Shown piece by piece: positions 33,474 through 44,712 of a stretch of 64,000 bases of DNA. The DNA is from Guillardia theta CCMP2712. Lineage: Eukaryota > Cryptophyceae > Pyrenomonadales > Geminigeraceae. The notes beneath the pieces were generated by a model, which worked only from the letters and a program-made list of their open reading frames with translations, was not told where the DNA came from and searched no databases. Each line of letters starts with the position of its first letter. The stretch's first letter is position 1. The stretch lies in assembly GCF_000315625.1 (NCBI RefSeq), contig NW_005434570.1, positions 74,792 through 138,791 of the forward strand. The letters are read 5' to 3'. The translations under genes were made by a program, and so were the position numbers.

Positions 33474-36400
33474 CTACTCGATCTCTTCAGACTCGAACTC
33501 CTGCCGCACAGGCGGCCGTCCCCCCTTCAGCCCCTCGAAGTCCAGGACTTTGCTGTTCCTCCCTACCGGGGTCAAGGAGGAGGCCGTTCGCATGCGGGGA
33601 AAAGCCAAAGTTCCACTGCTCCACTCGTGCTGGGACCCTTCCTGGAGCCTCCTGCCCACCTGCATCTTGTCGTAGTGTCGCTGCTTCGCGCCGGCTCGTC
33701 CGCTGAACGACACCGCCCTTTTCCTGCTGGAGGGTCAGCAGCGTCCCAGCAGGAGTTTTCAATATGGCGAGGACCAGAGGAAGGGTCTGTTGGGGAGGTT
33801 GGACGGGAGGATCTTTCTCAGCTGGGCCTTCAGCTCGGGGCAGCAGTCCATCGTCGAGGGCCGCAAACACGTCTGGAGAGAGCTGGTGAGCAGGAGCAGA
33901 GCTGGGTAGGGGGAAAGTGGATACCCCAGTCTCCTTCCATGTCAGGTTGAAACCTGAAGAATCCGAAAAAAATGAAGGGCTCATGCTGCTCAGAGGAAGT
34001 GTGAGGTGCAGACGGAGGGAAGAGGTCGGGAGGGAGGAGGAGACGGGAGGAGAGGGGAAGGAGAAGGAGAGGATAGAGGCAGAAGGAGGAAGGAGGAAGA
34101 GGACCACAACATAAGAGTGTCAGGCAGAATGAGGAGGAGGCGTTGGACCTTTGCTGGGTCAAGAGTCGGGATTCCCGCAAGTGGTCCTGAAGGTCGTGAG
34201 ATGGAGTCTGCTGAAAAAAAGACGTCAAACATGGTCAGGTCCGACGTCACTGATGTCAACCAGACTGTCCATTCCCAGCTCGTCCATGAAAAGATCCTCG
34301 CAGAGCGCGACGACCTGCAGTTGTCAAACTGAGTTTTGAAAAGCAGTTCGGGCAGGTTGTCACCTCAGCAAAACGAAGTTTGTTGGTGGGTGAAAGCTCT
34401 GCACTTTCCTTGATTGTAAACGTTCTGTCCTTGTCACCAGAGTCCTCGGCCCCCTTGTCCTCTTTCTGACCCTTTCCTGCCTCTAGAGAATCTGTCTTGA
34501 TCTTGTCCCCTTGCGGTGTAGCCCCCGATACAATCGTTTTGCTGACCCCCGGCATGATCTCTTGCTCCTGCTCGTTCAGACTTGTCACGCGCAACGTCGA
34601 TTCTTCAGCTTTCCTCCACCTGATGCCCGTCGTTGGGAGACCAGGAGGAGACGGACCCGCTGAGGTGCAGAGGGACAATCTCAACATTCACATCATCGTG
34701 CATTCCCTGCCGCCGGCATGTCAGGTCATGAGATCTAAGGGAGAGGCTCGTTGTGCAGTTTGAATGGAACGACCTCCTTCTACCTCAAGACATGCAGAAC
34801 TCCAACTCTACAGCAGTCATGGAGCTCACCGGAATCACGAAACCAACGTAGTTGTTCAGCCTACGTAGCTCCTCAACTGTCTTCGGCAGGTCTTTCTCCA
34901 CCAGCTTCTGAGAGGACGACGTGGCCGCTCTGTCCCGCAGGCTCCTTGCCCGGGCCCCGTCGAGGCTCGAGGAAGTCCTCGAGAGGCTGCGAGTGAAGTC
35001 CGCAGAGCGAGCACCAGTGCGAGGAGGAGGAGGAGTGCGATGAATATTCCTCTGGCTCCTTCCCTCCACGATCTTGGTCCAGACATCCACAGGGAAAAGG
35101 ACGGTAGGAGGGAGCGCGGAGACAGAAGGGATGCGAATCTGGAGAGGAGATAAGGAGAGAAAGAGAGAAAGAGGATAGCGAGGAAGCGGGTCCAACGGTC
35201 ACCTGCACAGTCCCGGCAGGGATGTTGGAGCTGCCGTCTGTCCGTTCCCCACGCTTCTTGACAATCACATCGGAGAAAGGACAAGACGATACCTGAGCGA
35301 CGAGTTCAGTTCACGCTCGAGACGAGAATGAGAGAATCTACTCTCTTCTCCCTCCCTTCCAGTAAGTCCTCCTCCTGCTGCTCCTACTCCTGCTCCTCAT
35401 TTTCTTTGACTCTCCTCTGCTCTGCTCTGTTCTTCTCTACACTGCCATCTCGGACCGATGCGGCTCATACCTCGGAGATGGACTCTCCCCACACAGAGAG
35501 GAGGGTGACTTTGTCTGTCATCGGCTGATACACCAAGAGGGCATAGGGGAACGAGATCTGAGACATCTTCGTGCTCAGCGTCCGGATCTTCTTCTTCCAG
35601 CCCGTCCTCTCCTGCTGCGCAGAGTCGTAGATGTGGGCGAGGTTTGACCTGCAAAAGTCGACACAGGATGAGCAGAGAAAGGGAAGGGAGAGGGAAGAGG
35701 AGGTGAGAGAAGTCGAGTGGGGGGAAGATGAGATGAGAGGGGAGAGGAGGGGAAGGGAGGGGAACCGGGAGATCTGAGCCTTGAGGTCATGGAGTTGATA
35801 AAGCTCCGTCAATGCAGACTCGACTGTCAGCGCCTTTGTTCCGCTCTGACCCGCTGACTGTTTCATAGAAGTCAATGTTGTCTCGTAGCTCAGAGCCACC
35901 ACCTCCACATCGCTATCACAACAACCTTATCATCACCACCACCATCACCACCATCGTTGTCTTCATGATCAAATTCATCGTCACCTCAACAACAACTCAT
36001 CATCCTCATCCTCATCATTTCCATCATCATCTCCATCATCATCATCTCCATCATCATCATCTCCATCATCATCATCTCCATCATCATCATCTCCATCATC
36101 ATCATCAACAACAACAACAACTCACCGTTGCGATCTCTTCGAACACCCCTTGACTTCTGCCTTCGGTCGGCTCTATGTCATGCTCCACCACAAGTCTGTC
36201 TAAAACAGGAGCTTCTGCCTTCCTCTCCTCCTGCTGTGTACGTTGTCGACTCCCGCCCACCAAGCTCTGCTCCTCCTCCTTCTCCAAGTCTGCGGCAGTT
36301 TGCGTTTCGACATTGCCCTCTTCGAACTGCTGACTTTCTCCACCCGTTTCTATGAGTGGACTTGCTGCTGCTGCCTGTGCCGTTACAACCTTCTCCTCAA

Positions 36401-37444
36401 CATTTACAGTCGTCTCCTCTGCTTGAGAGGATGATGGAATCTTGCTCTGAAAGGTGTCTCGCGACAACCCGTCTTGCACGATCTCACGAGAGTTATCCCC
36501 AACATCAGCATTGAACACACTTTTCTGATCGATAGATCTCTGTATGCTGCTCAGCACGATCGAAGTCTTCCTCCGCACTGATGCAAATTTCGACGCAAAG
36601 TCCTCGGCGTTCTCAACCTCAGTGAGGAAAAACTCGTTGGCCGACGACGCCGTTGAGGTCTGACTTCCGGTCCTCGAGAAGAGCTGGGAGCTATTGTCTT
36701 CCCCGCTATCATGCTTCCCAGTGAAGTTGCTCGCAAGGTACTCGGCCCTGATCATATTCTCCTTCATCATATTCTCCTTCATCTGCACGTGCCCTTGCTG
36801 TAGCTCGTCTATCTTGGCCTTCACCTCAGACTGCGCATGCGCCCTCAGGTTATCTCTGTGCTCGGAGATGTTCGAGGTCTGAGCAGACATGCCAGGGGAG
36901 GACAAAGCGGGGGAGTCATAGACGTCAGATGCTGAATCCTCCTGTAGACTGGGATGATGGTGAATGCCAATGAGGGACAGAGTGAGAGGTAGTAGAAACT
37001 CACTTAGGAGCGGGGCGAACAGTCCTTCCCTCCTCAGGGATGTATGGCACGAGACTGGACCTGTCCACACTTGCTCAGTCTCAAGTCGTTGAGCATGCCA
37101 GGCTTGACCTGTCAGATGACAGCGTCATGGATGTTCTCTTGCCATCCGCCTGCTTTCATGTCAGTACACGACAGCGCAAACGTGGGCTTGTTCAACCTTG
37201 AAGCTCACGATGAGCCCCTTGGGAAAGATCGGAGGAAGGTTTCTTGCCTTCCTAGCCGACAGAGGACCGCTGTCAAAGCTGCTCTCTGTCACTGCTCGCG
37301 TGCAACGTCAAAGATCGGACTATCACAAGACGACATCCACGGCACCTTGCAGTCTTTTCATGCTGGGCTGTCCAGTCAGGATCCGATCCGATCTCCATCG
37401 ACGAAGGAGGCAGGGAGAGAGGCACTGGAGGTATCTTCCATCTT
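33474..37444 (-). CDS. unrecognised large acidic/coiled-coil protein (multi-exon)
   Basis: I do not recognise this gene. Minus-strand exon-like stretches run from about 37444 (MEDTSSASLPAS, possible start) through VKPGMLNDLRLSKCGQ (about 37105), a long exon at about 36945-36127 (Ser/Glu/Gln-rich, including AKIDELQQGHVQMKENMM and SNEFFLTEVENAEDFASKF-like segments), then ALTVESALTELYQLHDLKAQ (about 35850-35775), KKIRTLSTKMSQISFPYALL (about 35610-35475), VLFPVDVWTKIVEGRSQRNI (about 35110), KDLPKTVEELRRLNNYVGF (about 34890), and a C-terminal exon ending LKGGRPPVRQEFESEEIE at 33474. The sequence is hydrophilic and predicted helical in places. Splice joins were not checked throughout, so it could be two genes. 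Confidence 0.45.
36004..36122. repeat. CATCATCATCTC-type tandem repeat
   Basis: About 120 bp of trinucleotide CAT interrupted every 15 bp by CTC, then CAACAA. It lies in an intron of the minus-strand gene just after its long exon. Confidence 0.85.
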
Positions 37445-37645
37445 CTTCCCAGACCAATGCTCCGATGTCTTGTACGTCCTCCTCCTCCTCCTCCTCCTCC
37501 TCCTCTCCCTCAACGCCCTTTTCCTGCCATGTTGTCGCCGCAAGTCAAAGATCGTTAGATATTGACTACAGATCCACACAGTTCAATATTGACTATAGGT
37601 GAGACATTTCAACAAACCCGCCTCAGGATCTTGCGTCCGGTCCGT

Positions 37646-40600
37646 GATGGCGGTGGGGGCTGGGAAGGCATGGCTGCTGCTGCTGCTGCTGTCCATGGCC
37701 GGAAGCTGCTCCATCGCCTCGCAAGGAGGGCAGACGGTTGAGACGATCCGGCAGCAAGACATGGCGCCGCAGGGGATGACCCATCTGAGGGATGCGAAGA
37801 AGGGGAAGAAAGTCAAAGTCGCGAAGGTCCCGACGGAGCCTCCTGTCGGAACCAGGGACTTCTACCCGGACGAGGTACCATGATGAGAGTTCGATGATCT
37901 CTGATTGATCTCGGTTGTCCATGTTGTCCCTTTGTGTACTGGGTGCTACAGTTGAACATGTATCTGCTAGATGTGAACATGTGCCTTCTGATTGTTGGTC
38001 TTGACACAATCTGGATACAGTTTGCACGCCGGTCGTGGCTGTTCGAGAGCTTCCGCCAGGTATCTAAGAGATTCAACTTCCAAGGTGCACCCTATCACGA
38101 CAACTATCATGAGATGTCTGACACTCGTGTAGAGTATGACTCTCCTGTGTTGGAGCATGAAGTTCTTTACACCCGCAAGTCCGGGGAGGAGATCACGGGG
38201 CAGATGTACAACTTTGTCGACAAGGTGATGCAAGAGAGTCCTGGCACGTGTGCAGGACCTGACGAGGCTGCTAGGATGGGTACAATGTGACATTGAGGCC
38301 GGAAATGACTCCCAGCTTGGCTCGGATGGTCATATCGAGGGAAAAAGAGCTGTTCTTCCCTCTCAAATGGTTCTCCATCCCTCAGGTCAGTCCGTGTCTC
38401 CCATCTGCTCCTACACTCACCCTCGTCCTCGGCAATGCCAGTGCTGGAGGTTCGAAAACGTGCAGGCAAGACCGTGACTGACCTTCCTTGCTACTTCGCT
38501 CTTACCCAGAAGGCACAGAGGGGGAGGAAGCGGGAGCACTATCAGTGGAACATGGACATTGTTGGAGTGAAAGTGATATTGCTCTATCGAGCATCGACGT
38601 CTCCTCCGCTCCTCTCAGCTCCTTGTTGCAGAACGTGGCAGCTGAAGCTGAGCTGATCGCAGCTACCGTCAGTCTCTTCCAGTCCCTCGGCCTGGGCTCG
38701 GGGGATGTAGGCATCAAGGTATGTGAGGACAGGAACTCTGCTGCTCTGACTTGGCTTGTAAGGTGAACTCTCGTAAGATCCTCAACTCAGCGTTGAAGAT
38801 CATGGATGTGCCCGATGAAAACTTCTCGTCAATCTGCATCATCCTCGACAAGATAGACAAGGTTGGCTCGCAGTTTTAGCGTTCGATCCTCCACTGATCT
38901 CCCGGCAGATTGGAAGAGATCGAGTTGTAGAGGACCTGGAGAGCGCTCATAGCTTGCAAGTGATCGTTCAGCCACCCACGTGTTCCCTCGTTGACATCCT
39001 TACAGCATGATTGTTCTCTCAACATTGTCAAGATCGCCTCGTGCACTTCGCTCGAGTCGCTCGAAGAGACGATCCGGTCAGTCGATGACGAGGAGAAGAT
39101 TGAAGACTCATGTGCTTCACCTTACAGTGACTTGAAGAGAGAAACGCATGCTGCTGTCCCTGAGCTCCGCGCTGCCATTGACGAGCTCCGCCAACTTTTC
39201 TCCCTGCTAGACTCGCACGGAGTGAGTTTGTCGTGCTGTTCGAGCCTGTCAATTACTCGGCGTCTCTTCTAGGTCAAGGACTATGTCTCCTTCGATGCCA
39301 GCGTTGTCCGAGGGCTTGCGTACTACACAGGAAGAGGAGGGAGTGGAAGAGAAGGAGGAGGGGGGGGGGAGGGGGAGGCAGGATCAAGAGGAAAAGGGAA
39401 GGGCCGGGAGGGAACAAGGGGAAAGAGAGAGGGTATGGGAAGGGGAAAGCCTGGAGCCTAGATTGTATCTCATCTCTGGGAGCGGGGGCGGGGGGTTGAA
39501 GAGAAACTCACAGGAAGGAATGAAGAGTGAGTTCATCCTTCTGACATGCTGACGTGCAGGGATCGTATGGGAAGGGTTTGACCTCTCAGGAGAGTTTCGA
39601 GCGATCTGCGGGGGAGGGAGGTGGAGTTCCTTCTGGTTGTCTGGTGGTGGGAGGAGGACTGATTGAAAGCTGAAGATATGACAACTTGATGAAGCTTTAT
39701 GGAGCACAACACGAGGTAACAAGAAGTCATGGTTGCCCATGATGACAAGGGCTCGTAGATCCCTTGCGTTGGGTTTGGATTCGGGGATTGTGTGATCATG
39801 GAAGTTCTTGCAAAGAGGTACTCGCATACCTTAGCACATGCATGCATGATCAGCTCCATTTTTGTCAGCTGAAGATCGTGTTTTGCTCTTTGTCTTCATG
39901 TGCAATAGCTGCAACCTTGTGCTGAGTAGTTTGTATTTGATCACAGGAACTTACTGCCTAAAACCATGAAGACTTGCGATGTTGTGGTTGCTGCTTACAA
40001 TCAGGTCTTCGAACTTCGATGGAATGAGTCATGTGACGTAGGAGCTCAACAGGAAATGCTCGGCCATGCTTGCAGCATCACATCGCAACTCCGTCAGGTG
40101 CTGGGCGCCAATTTCTATCTGGGTCGAGCTAAAGATTGGACAGGCGAATGTGATTGTAGACTTGTCTCTGCAACCAAAGAATCGCATCGGAAATGTGGGC
40201 GGCAGGTTGAGGGAACGAAGACCTCTAACGCATCTTCCTTTAGATCTTCGACTATGCTGATCGATCGGGAGCATATCATATGATCTTCGTCGCTCCTGAC
40301 GAGATTGCAAGAGGTCTGAAGCTGATATTATCTCGTCCCTTCAACATCCTTCCTTTTGCCGACCAACTCTTAGCTCCAGCCATCGTTCCTTGACTTCTTC
40401 TTTACAGGGAAAGTGCGGATCAAAGCGTTGAGAGGATCTTTCAGTGAGATCAATCTCAGTACTTCCCCTCATTCTTCCCTTTCCACATCTTGACAGTCAT
40501 CGCAGGAGGTTTCAAGAGCCTGGGGGGTGAGACGTATGAGATCTCAGGTGAGTGCGGAGCTATTGCGATTGCGATCGCTTCAAGCTGACGGGACTTCAGA

Positions 40601-40676
40601 GGATGGAAAGCAGATTGACGTGCCTATCGGGAGCATACGTCACTTTATCGAGGAGCTCTATTCCTCTCCTTCCTAG
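37646..40676 (+). CDS. histidyl-tRNA synthetase with signal peptide (organellar)
   Basis: Class II aminoacyl-tRNA synthetase that charges tRNA-His. Exons give motif 1 context (PPVGTRDFYPDE; FARRSWLFESFRQVSKRFNF), VLYTRKSGEEITGQMYNFVD, motif 2 (LRPEMTPSLARMV; PLKWFSIPQCWRFENVQ joined to KAQRGRKREHYQWNMDIVG), AEAELIAATVSLFQSLGL, KILNSALKIMDV, the His-specific VVRGLAYYT joined to GIVWEGFDLSGEFRAICGGG, motif 3 region VGFGFGDCVIMEVLAKR, an anticodon-binding domain (DVVVAAYNQ; FDYADRSGAYHMIFVAPDE) and the end FIEELYSS. The N-terminus is a clear signal peptide (AWLLLLLLSMAGSCSIAS) plus a Gln/Lys-rich linker, so the enzyme probably enters the plastid or periplastid space. One intron (38466-38509) has a GC donor, and the intron splitting YYT/GIVWEG (39331-39559) seems to have a GA donor. 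An alternative is a GT donor a few codons later that would insert residues into the motif. Confidence 0.9.
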
Positions 40677-41480
40677 CATTTCGTTGTCACTCATTTCTTC
40701 TATCTAGTTAATCTTCAATTGCTTCCTGTCATGTTTGCCCCTTTTTCACATTATCCCCTTCAAAATCCCACCTGAAATTATGTATTCGAAGTTGTTTCAA
40801 ACCACATAGGACTTTGTCGAGGGGCTGAGCCGATGCAGCTCCTTCAGAACAGGTTTCTGCTGGAACCCGACCGCCCCCCTCCTGCTCGTGGAACGCCGGA
40901 AGAAGACTGCTCGGTAGATGCTCTCCTCGTCGTCCCCCGCCGTCCCATTGCAAGCGAGCTTGTCCCATGAGCGCTCCTGGGCATGAGACGCTCCTGCTCT
41001 CTTGAGGAGCCCGCGGTCTTGCTCCTGACTCCGCCCGGGCCGCCTGTAGGGCCACCTGGTGACTGTCGGAACCAGCCGCTGAGCGGTCAGGACTTTGTCG
41101 GCGCAGCCGATCCTAGCTTGAGTCGGCGACTCATCACAGCCTCGGACTCAGATCGGACCGTCCGGGACCGGGCCGCCCGGCCGCGACCACTGCCACGGAT
41201 CCGACTCCCGGCGACGCCGCCAGTGCCCGGCGGCCGAACCCGGCGCCGGTCTTCCGACTCATGACGGCCCGTTGAGATAGCCAGATGCGGCTGTAGTACT
41301 TGCCGGCAATGGGCAGGAGGGTTGGAGAGAAGACTTGAAAGAGATAGAGTTAGAAAGTGAGAGGCAGGAGTCATTGATCTACATGATAGTAACCAACACC
41401 GATACCAACTTGCATCTCTGATCTCATGATCCTCACTCGCATCCTTTCATGCGTATCATTCAGAGATAGATCAGGAGCCT
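40677..41480. repeat. intergenic region with GC-rich island
   Basis: After the HisRS stop there is about 180 bp of AT-richer sequence, then a GC-rich island (about 40830-41275) full of CCGG words and without any gene. The 16-nt motif is not seen here. 41280-41460 shows nothing. Confidence 0.45.
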
Positions 41481-41705
41481 TACGACCTGAGACAGCGGGA
41501 TGGAGCCATCGTCGAGCAGAGCTCGCACGAGACACTCGATCTACTCAGAGGTGCTTGTAACTTTGCTCAGCAACATCTGACCGACGCGTGAAGGGAGGAG
41601 AAACGTCAGCCGGAGAGAGCGGGCAAGAAGTTGCAACAGCAAGACCAGTCGAGGTTGCTTATTATGCTTGCTGCGAAGCAGCAGCATTCGCTCATGGATG
41701 GTTTT
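41465..41705 (+). CDS. possible exons, unrecognised or 5' part of the PEX10 gene
   Basis: Two plus-strand stretches look coding: DQEPYDLRQRDGAIVEQSSH (about 41470-41550, followed by GTGCTT) and a helical QPERAGKKLQQQDQSRLLIM ending in KQQHSLMDGF (about 41610-41704, followed by GTAGGC). They could be the end of a small separate gene or the start of the PEX10 transcript. No domain is recognised. Confidence 0.25.
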
Positions 41706-41722
41706 GGTAGGCTCCTTCTAAT

Positions 41723-43261
41723 GGTGACTTTCATGCTGCAAACTCCATGGTTCACTCCAAGAATTTCTTTCCGTGGGCTGGACAGGTTGTCGATCTGTTT
41801 TTGCCGCGGTTTGACGAGCTGGAGCAGGCAGAAGTGATACGAGCAATGCAGAAAGATGATTATTACACCACACACTTGAAGGCTGGTTGCTTTTGTAGCT
41901 GAGTCCCTTCTCATCTCTCTCCATAGAAAGCTTTGGCTGATGCCATTCAAGCTGTCTTGGGGGCGAGGGCGATTACCAGGTGGTCCGAGGCGAATCAAGA
42001 GCTGAACTTACAAACTTTTGAGGCATCAAAACGCCATTGAGAACATAGCAGGCCTAGTGTACTTCGGTTTGACCACAGGAAGGTCGCATCACAGATCCCT
42101 TGCTTTGGTCAAGACCCGGCTGACTGAACTTGACTCGTTTTAGTGCCAAACCTACGCTGGGAGAAGAGTACTGCGAAGTTCGACAGGTGTGCAATCATAG
42201 TCAACCACCTCACTATCTTTTGATGGACTTGATCAGCTTGCTGCTGATACTGAGACCTCTGCCTCGAGAGCTCAAAGGGCAGCCTTGATAGTTTGGAAGC
42301 TCGTCGTTCCCTACGTTTCCAAAGTGAATCGTGCACTAGGATCTTTGTTCATACACTGACAGAGGAGCGAAGATAGCTCAAATGCGAATCATTCGCCAGA
42401 ACAACATGAGAAATCTCGAAGGGAGTGATGGGAGGACGAGGGCTCGATGGCTGCATATGGCTGCCCAAGCGCTTCCGATGTGCAATGAAATATTCGAGGC
42501 GGCAAACCGCCTTCACCTTGCAGCATTCTACATGTATGGAATGTTTTACAGCCTTCCTCATAGGTTTGTTCTTTGATCTTACGCTTCAAGCTCAGTTTGA
42601 AAGCAGATTTGCTGAAATTCGACACATCTCGCTTCAAGCAAATCGCGGTCATCGAGACTTCAACACGTTGTAGGTTGCATTTTGAAACGAGTTAGTGATG
42701 TGAAGTTTGTCTTGTTTTCAAGGTACTCTATCTTGGCGAAGCTTCTTGTATTCAAAGAAATTGTGATCTTAGCCGATTATTTAGGTACTAGAGTGAAATC
42801 GCTAGGGTCAGTCCATTGGTTGCATGCGGCACTCAATTGTAACACCTTTCCATCAGCAAGGCGGATGTGCAAGTATTCCAGCAGGAGGCTGACAGCGATG
42901 ATGTGAGCTCAGCAGATCCATCGAATACCCCTGGAGCGTCGAGCAACAAGAAGAAGTGCATGCTTTGCTTGAGTTCACGGAGACATCCGACGGCTACGCA
43001 ATGCGGTAGTCTCGAGAGAGAGAGAGAGTGCTGCTGTATGAAATCACATGTTTTGTGTATCAGGGCACGTATTCTGCTGGACTTGCATCTCAGAATGGTG
43101 TGCAAATAAGCCGGAATGTCCCTTGTGCAGGTGCTTAAACTTGCTCTTGAACGCTACAGTGCATATCTTGATTGCCCTGATCTATTGGTTTGCGACGCAG
43201 GCAGCGAATATCTCTTTCTTCACTCTTGCGACTTTATCATTACACACCTACATCAGAGTAA
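41723..43261 (+). CDS. PEX10: peroxisome biogenesis factor 10 (RING peroxin)
   Basis: PEX10 is one of three RING-finger E3 ubiquitin ligases in the peroxisomal membrane that ubiquitinate the import receptor PEX5. Exons encode [19 protein letters not shown] (about 41810), [26 protein letters not shown] (about 42057), TLGEEYCEV (about 42150), [35 protein letters not shown] (about 42510-42563), [20 protein letters not shown], and an acidic linker before the C-terminal [21 protein letters not shown] joined to [20 protein letters not shown] and CR. All C3HC4 ligands are present. The last exon begins after GACGCAG and reads [19 protein letters not shown], matching the usual LYxY end; the stop is TAA at 43259-43261. 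The first exon is not certain: several Met codons between 41694 and 41740 are possible. Confidence 0.88.
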
Positions 43262-43385
43262 AGCTAAATGGAAGAACATGCGCAGGAGTTGGGCGATGAT
43301 ATCAGAATCCTTCACACATTTATTTCAATCATTTAAAGATCATCTTTCTCAGTCTTTTCTACAAAGCTGGATACTATGGAAACTG

Positions 43386-44104
43386 TTAAACTATGATAGT
43401 CATGTCGAGAGGGCGGATGCTTTGCCTCGATAGGCCCCCGACCTTGTTCTGTATTTCCTTGACGTTCAACAATCTCCTCCTCATCAAGATCGGAACGTTC
43501 TCTTCTCCTCTTGACACAAGGATCTCCACTGATGTCCCTGCTGGACCGAGCATCTTGGACGCGATGTTGTACACGTTGCTATATCTTTCACACTTGTCAG
43601 CTTCATCTGGCATCACAGCAGCTCCACCGACCTCACAGACACCCCGTCGATCTCTAGGAGTACATCTCCTACCTTCGGGCATGGCGAGACGAGATCTGCA
43701 GGATGATCAAGACACGGGACAACGCATACATCCTCCGAGTTGTTCACCGTGCTCGTTAGGACAGAATATTGCCGTGAATGTCGGGCGATCAGATTTTGGG
43801 TCCATGCTTATCATCGCACCTATCCCAGCACTAGCATCCTGGGATCCGGTTTCAAGTCAAGTCTTTGATTCGTGGTACAGCTTCTGACCTGAGATGGAGA
43901 TGTATGGTTTGGAGATGATGGTTGACCACAGACTTTGATGATAACATTCATGTAAGGCAGTGATTCCACCACTCGAACAATCGCACCTGGCGAACGAACG
44001 AGTCTTGCATTCAATGGCGGGGTTTCCTGCTCGCAACAGAAATTGCCACAGACCCGCAGACTTTCCTTTCGTTTCTCTAGCCCAGACTCTAGTACATTCC
44101 CCAT
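43386..44104 (-). CDS. small PDZ-domain protein
   Basis: PDZ domains bind C-terminal or internal peptides. On the minus strand the exons show MGNVLESGLEKRKESLRVCG at the start (44104; an MGN start would suit N-myristoylation), VGAMISMD-like and FTAIFCPNEHG segments (about 43830-43740), then VGDVLLEIDGVSV (about 43678-43640), the typical PDZ strand-turn, and YSNVYNIASKMLGPAGTSVE followed by ILVSRGEE, the typical C-terminal helix and strand (GPAGTxVxLxxxR). The tail runs to 43386. Partner and role are unknown. It is convergent with PEX10, with about 125 nt between the stops. Confidence 0.6.
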
Positions 44105-44712
44105 GGCTTGAAGCTAAACTTTGGCCAACAAAATCTGTGACGGATAACGGGTAAACTTCCCAGATCGAGAAATCCAGCCAGGTCTTGAGAGGAAGTGCGA
44201 GCGGAATGAAGGGGAACGGTGAAGACGGTAGAGACAGAGGAGCTGGTCAAAGCTTGGTGCCGAGAGGAGCGAGGCGCGGGATGCTGTCGAGGAGCAATCG
44301 CTCAGCCCTCCACAGCTTCATTGCGCCACAGTCCCCTTCTCCCAGCCGCCGGGCATCTGAAGATCGAAAGAAAAAGTTTGGTTTGTTGCAAAAGTTCCCC
44401 CACATGGGAAGGCAGCCCTTGCTGATGCACGACCATGGAGACGATCTTTGTCTAAAGTTTTAGTACCTTGAGATCTGATGACTGAAAACTCTTGGCTATT
44501 CGTTCCGGGCTTCTCGAGGGCTCACTGACCGGCTCCGTGGCTCATGGTTTTCAACACCGCCTCAGAGAGGAAGGGGGATAAAGGGCAGAAATGAACAATT
44601 AAGAAATCTTAATAAACTTTTTGTTCACGGGGTACTTACGCCTCCGAGGCGAGCTTGTTCTCTGGTCAAACTTTGTTCTTGAAAACCTTCGAAACAATTC
44701 GGGCAACCAGCC
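44105..44712. other. intergenic region, no gene recognised
   Basis: It contains one plus-strand frame (44185-44463) rich in Arg, Gly and Ser, with no similarity to anything I know. Its codon pattern does not persuade me that it is a gene. Confidence 0.3.

Noticed and set aside
33487-34107. 206-codon minus-strand frame overlapping the 3' end of the acidic gene
   Set aside because: It is rich in Leu/Pro/Ser from C/T-rich sequence and reads out of frame with the better-supported exon ending at 33474.
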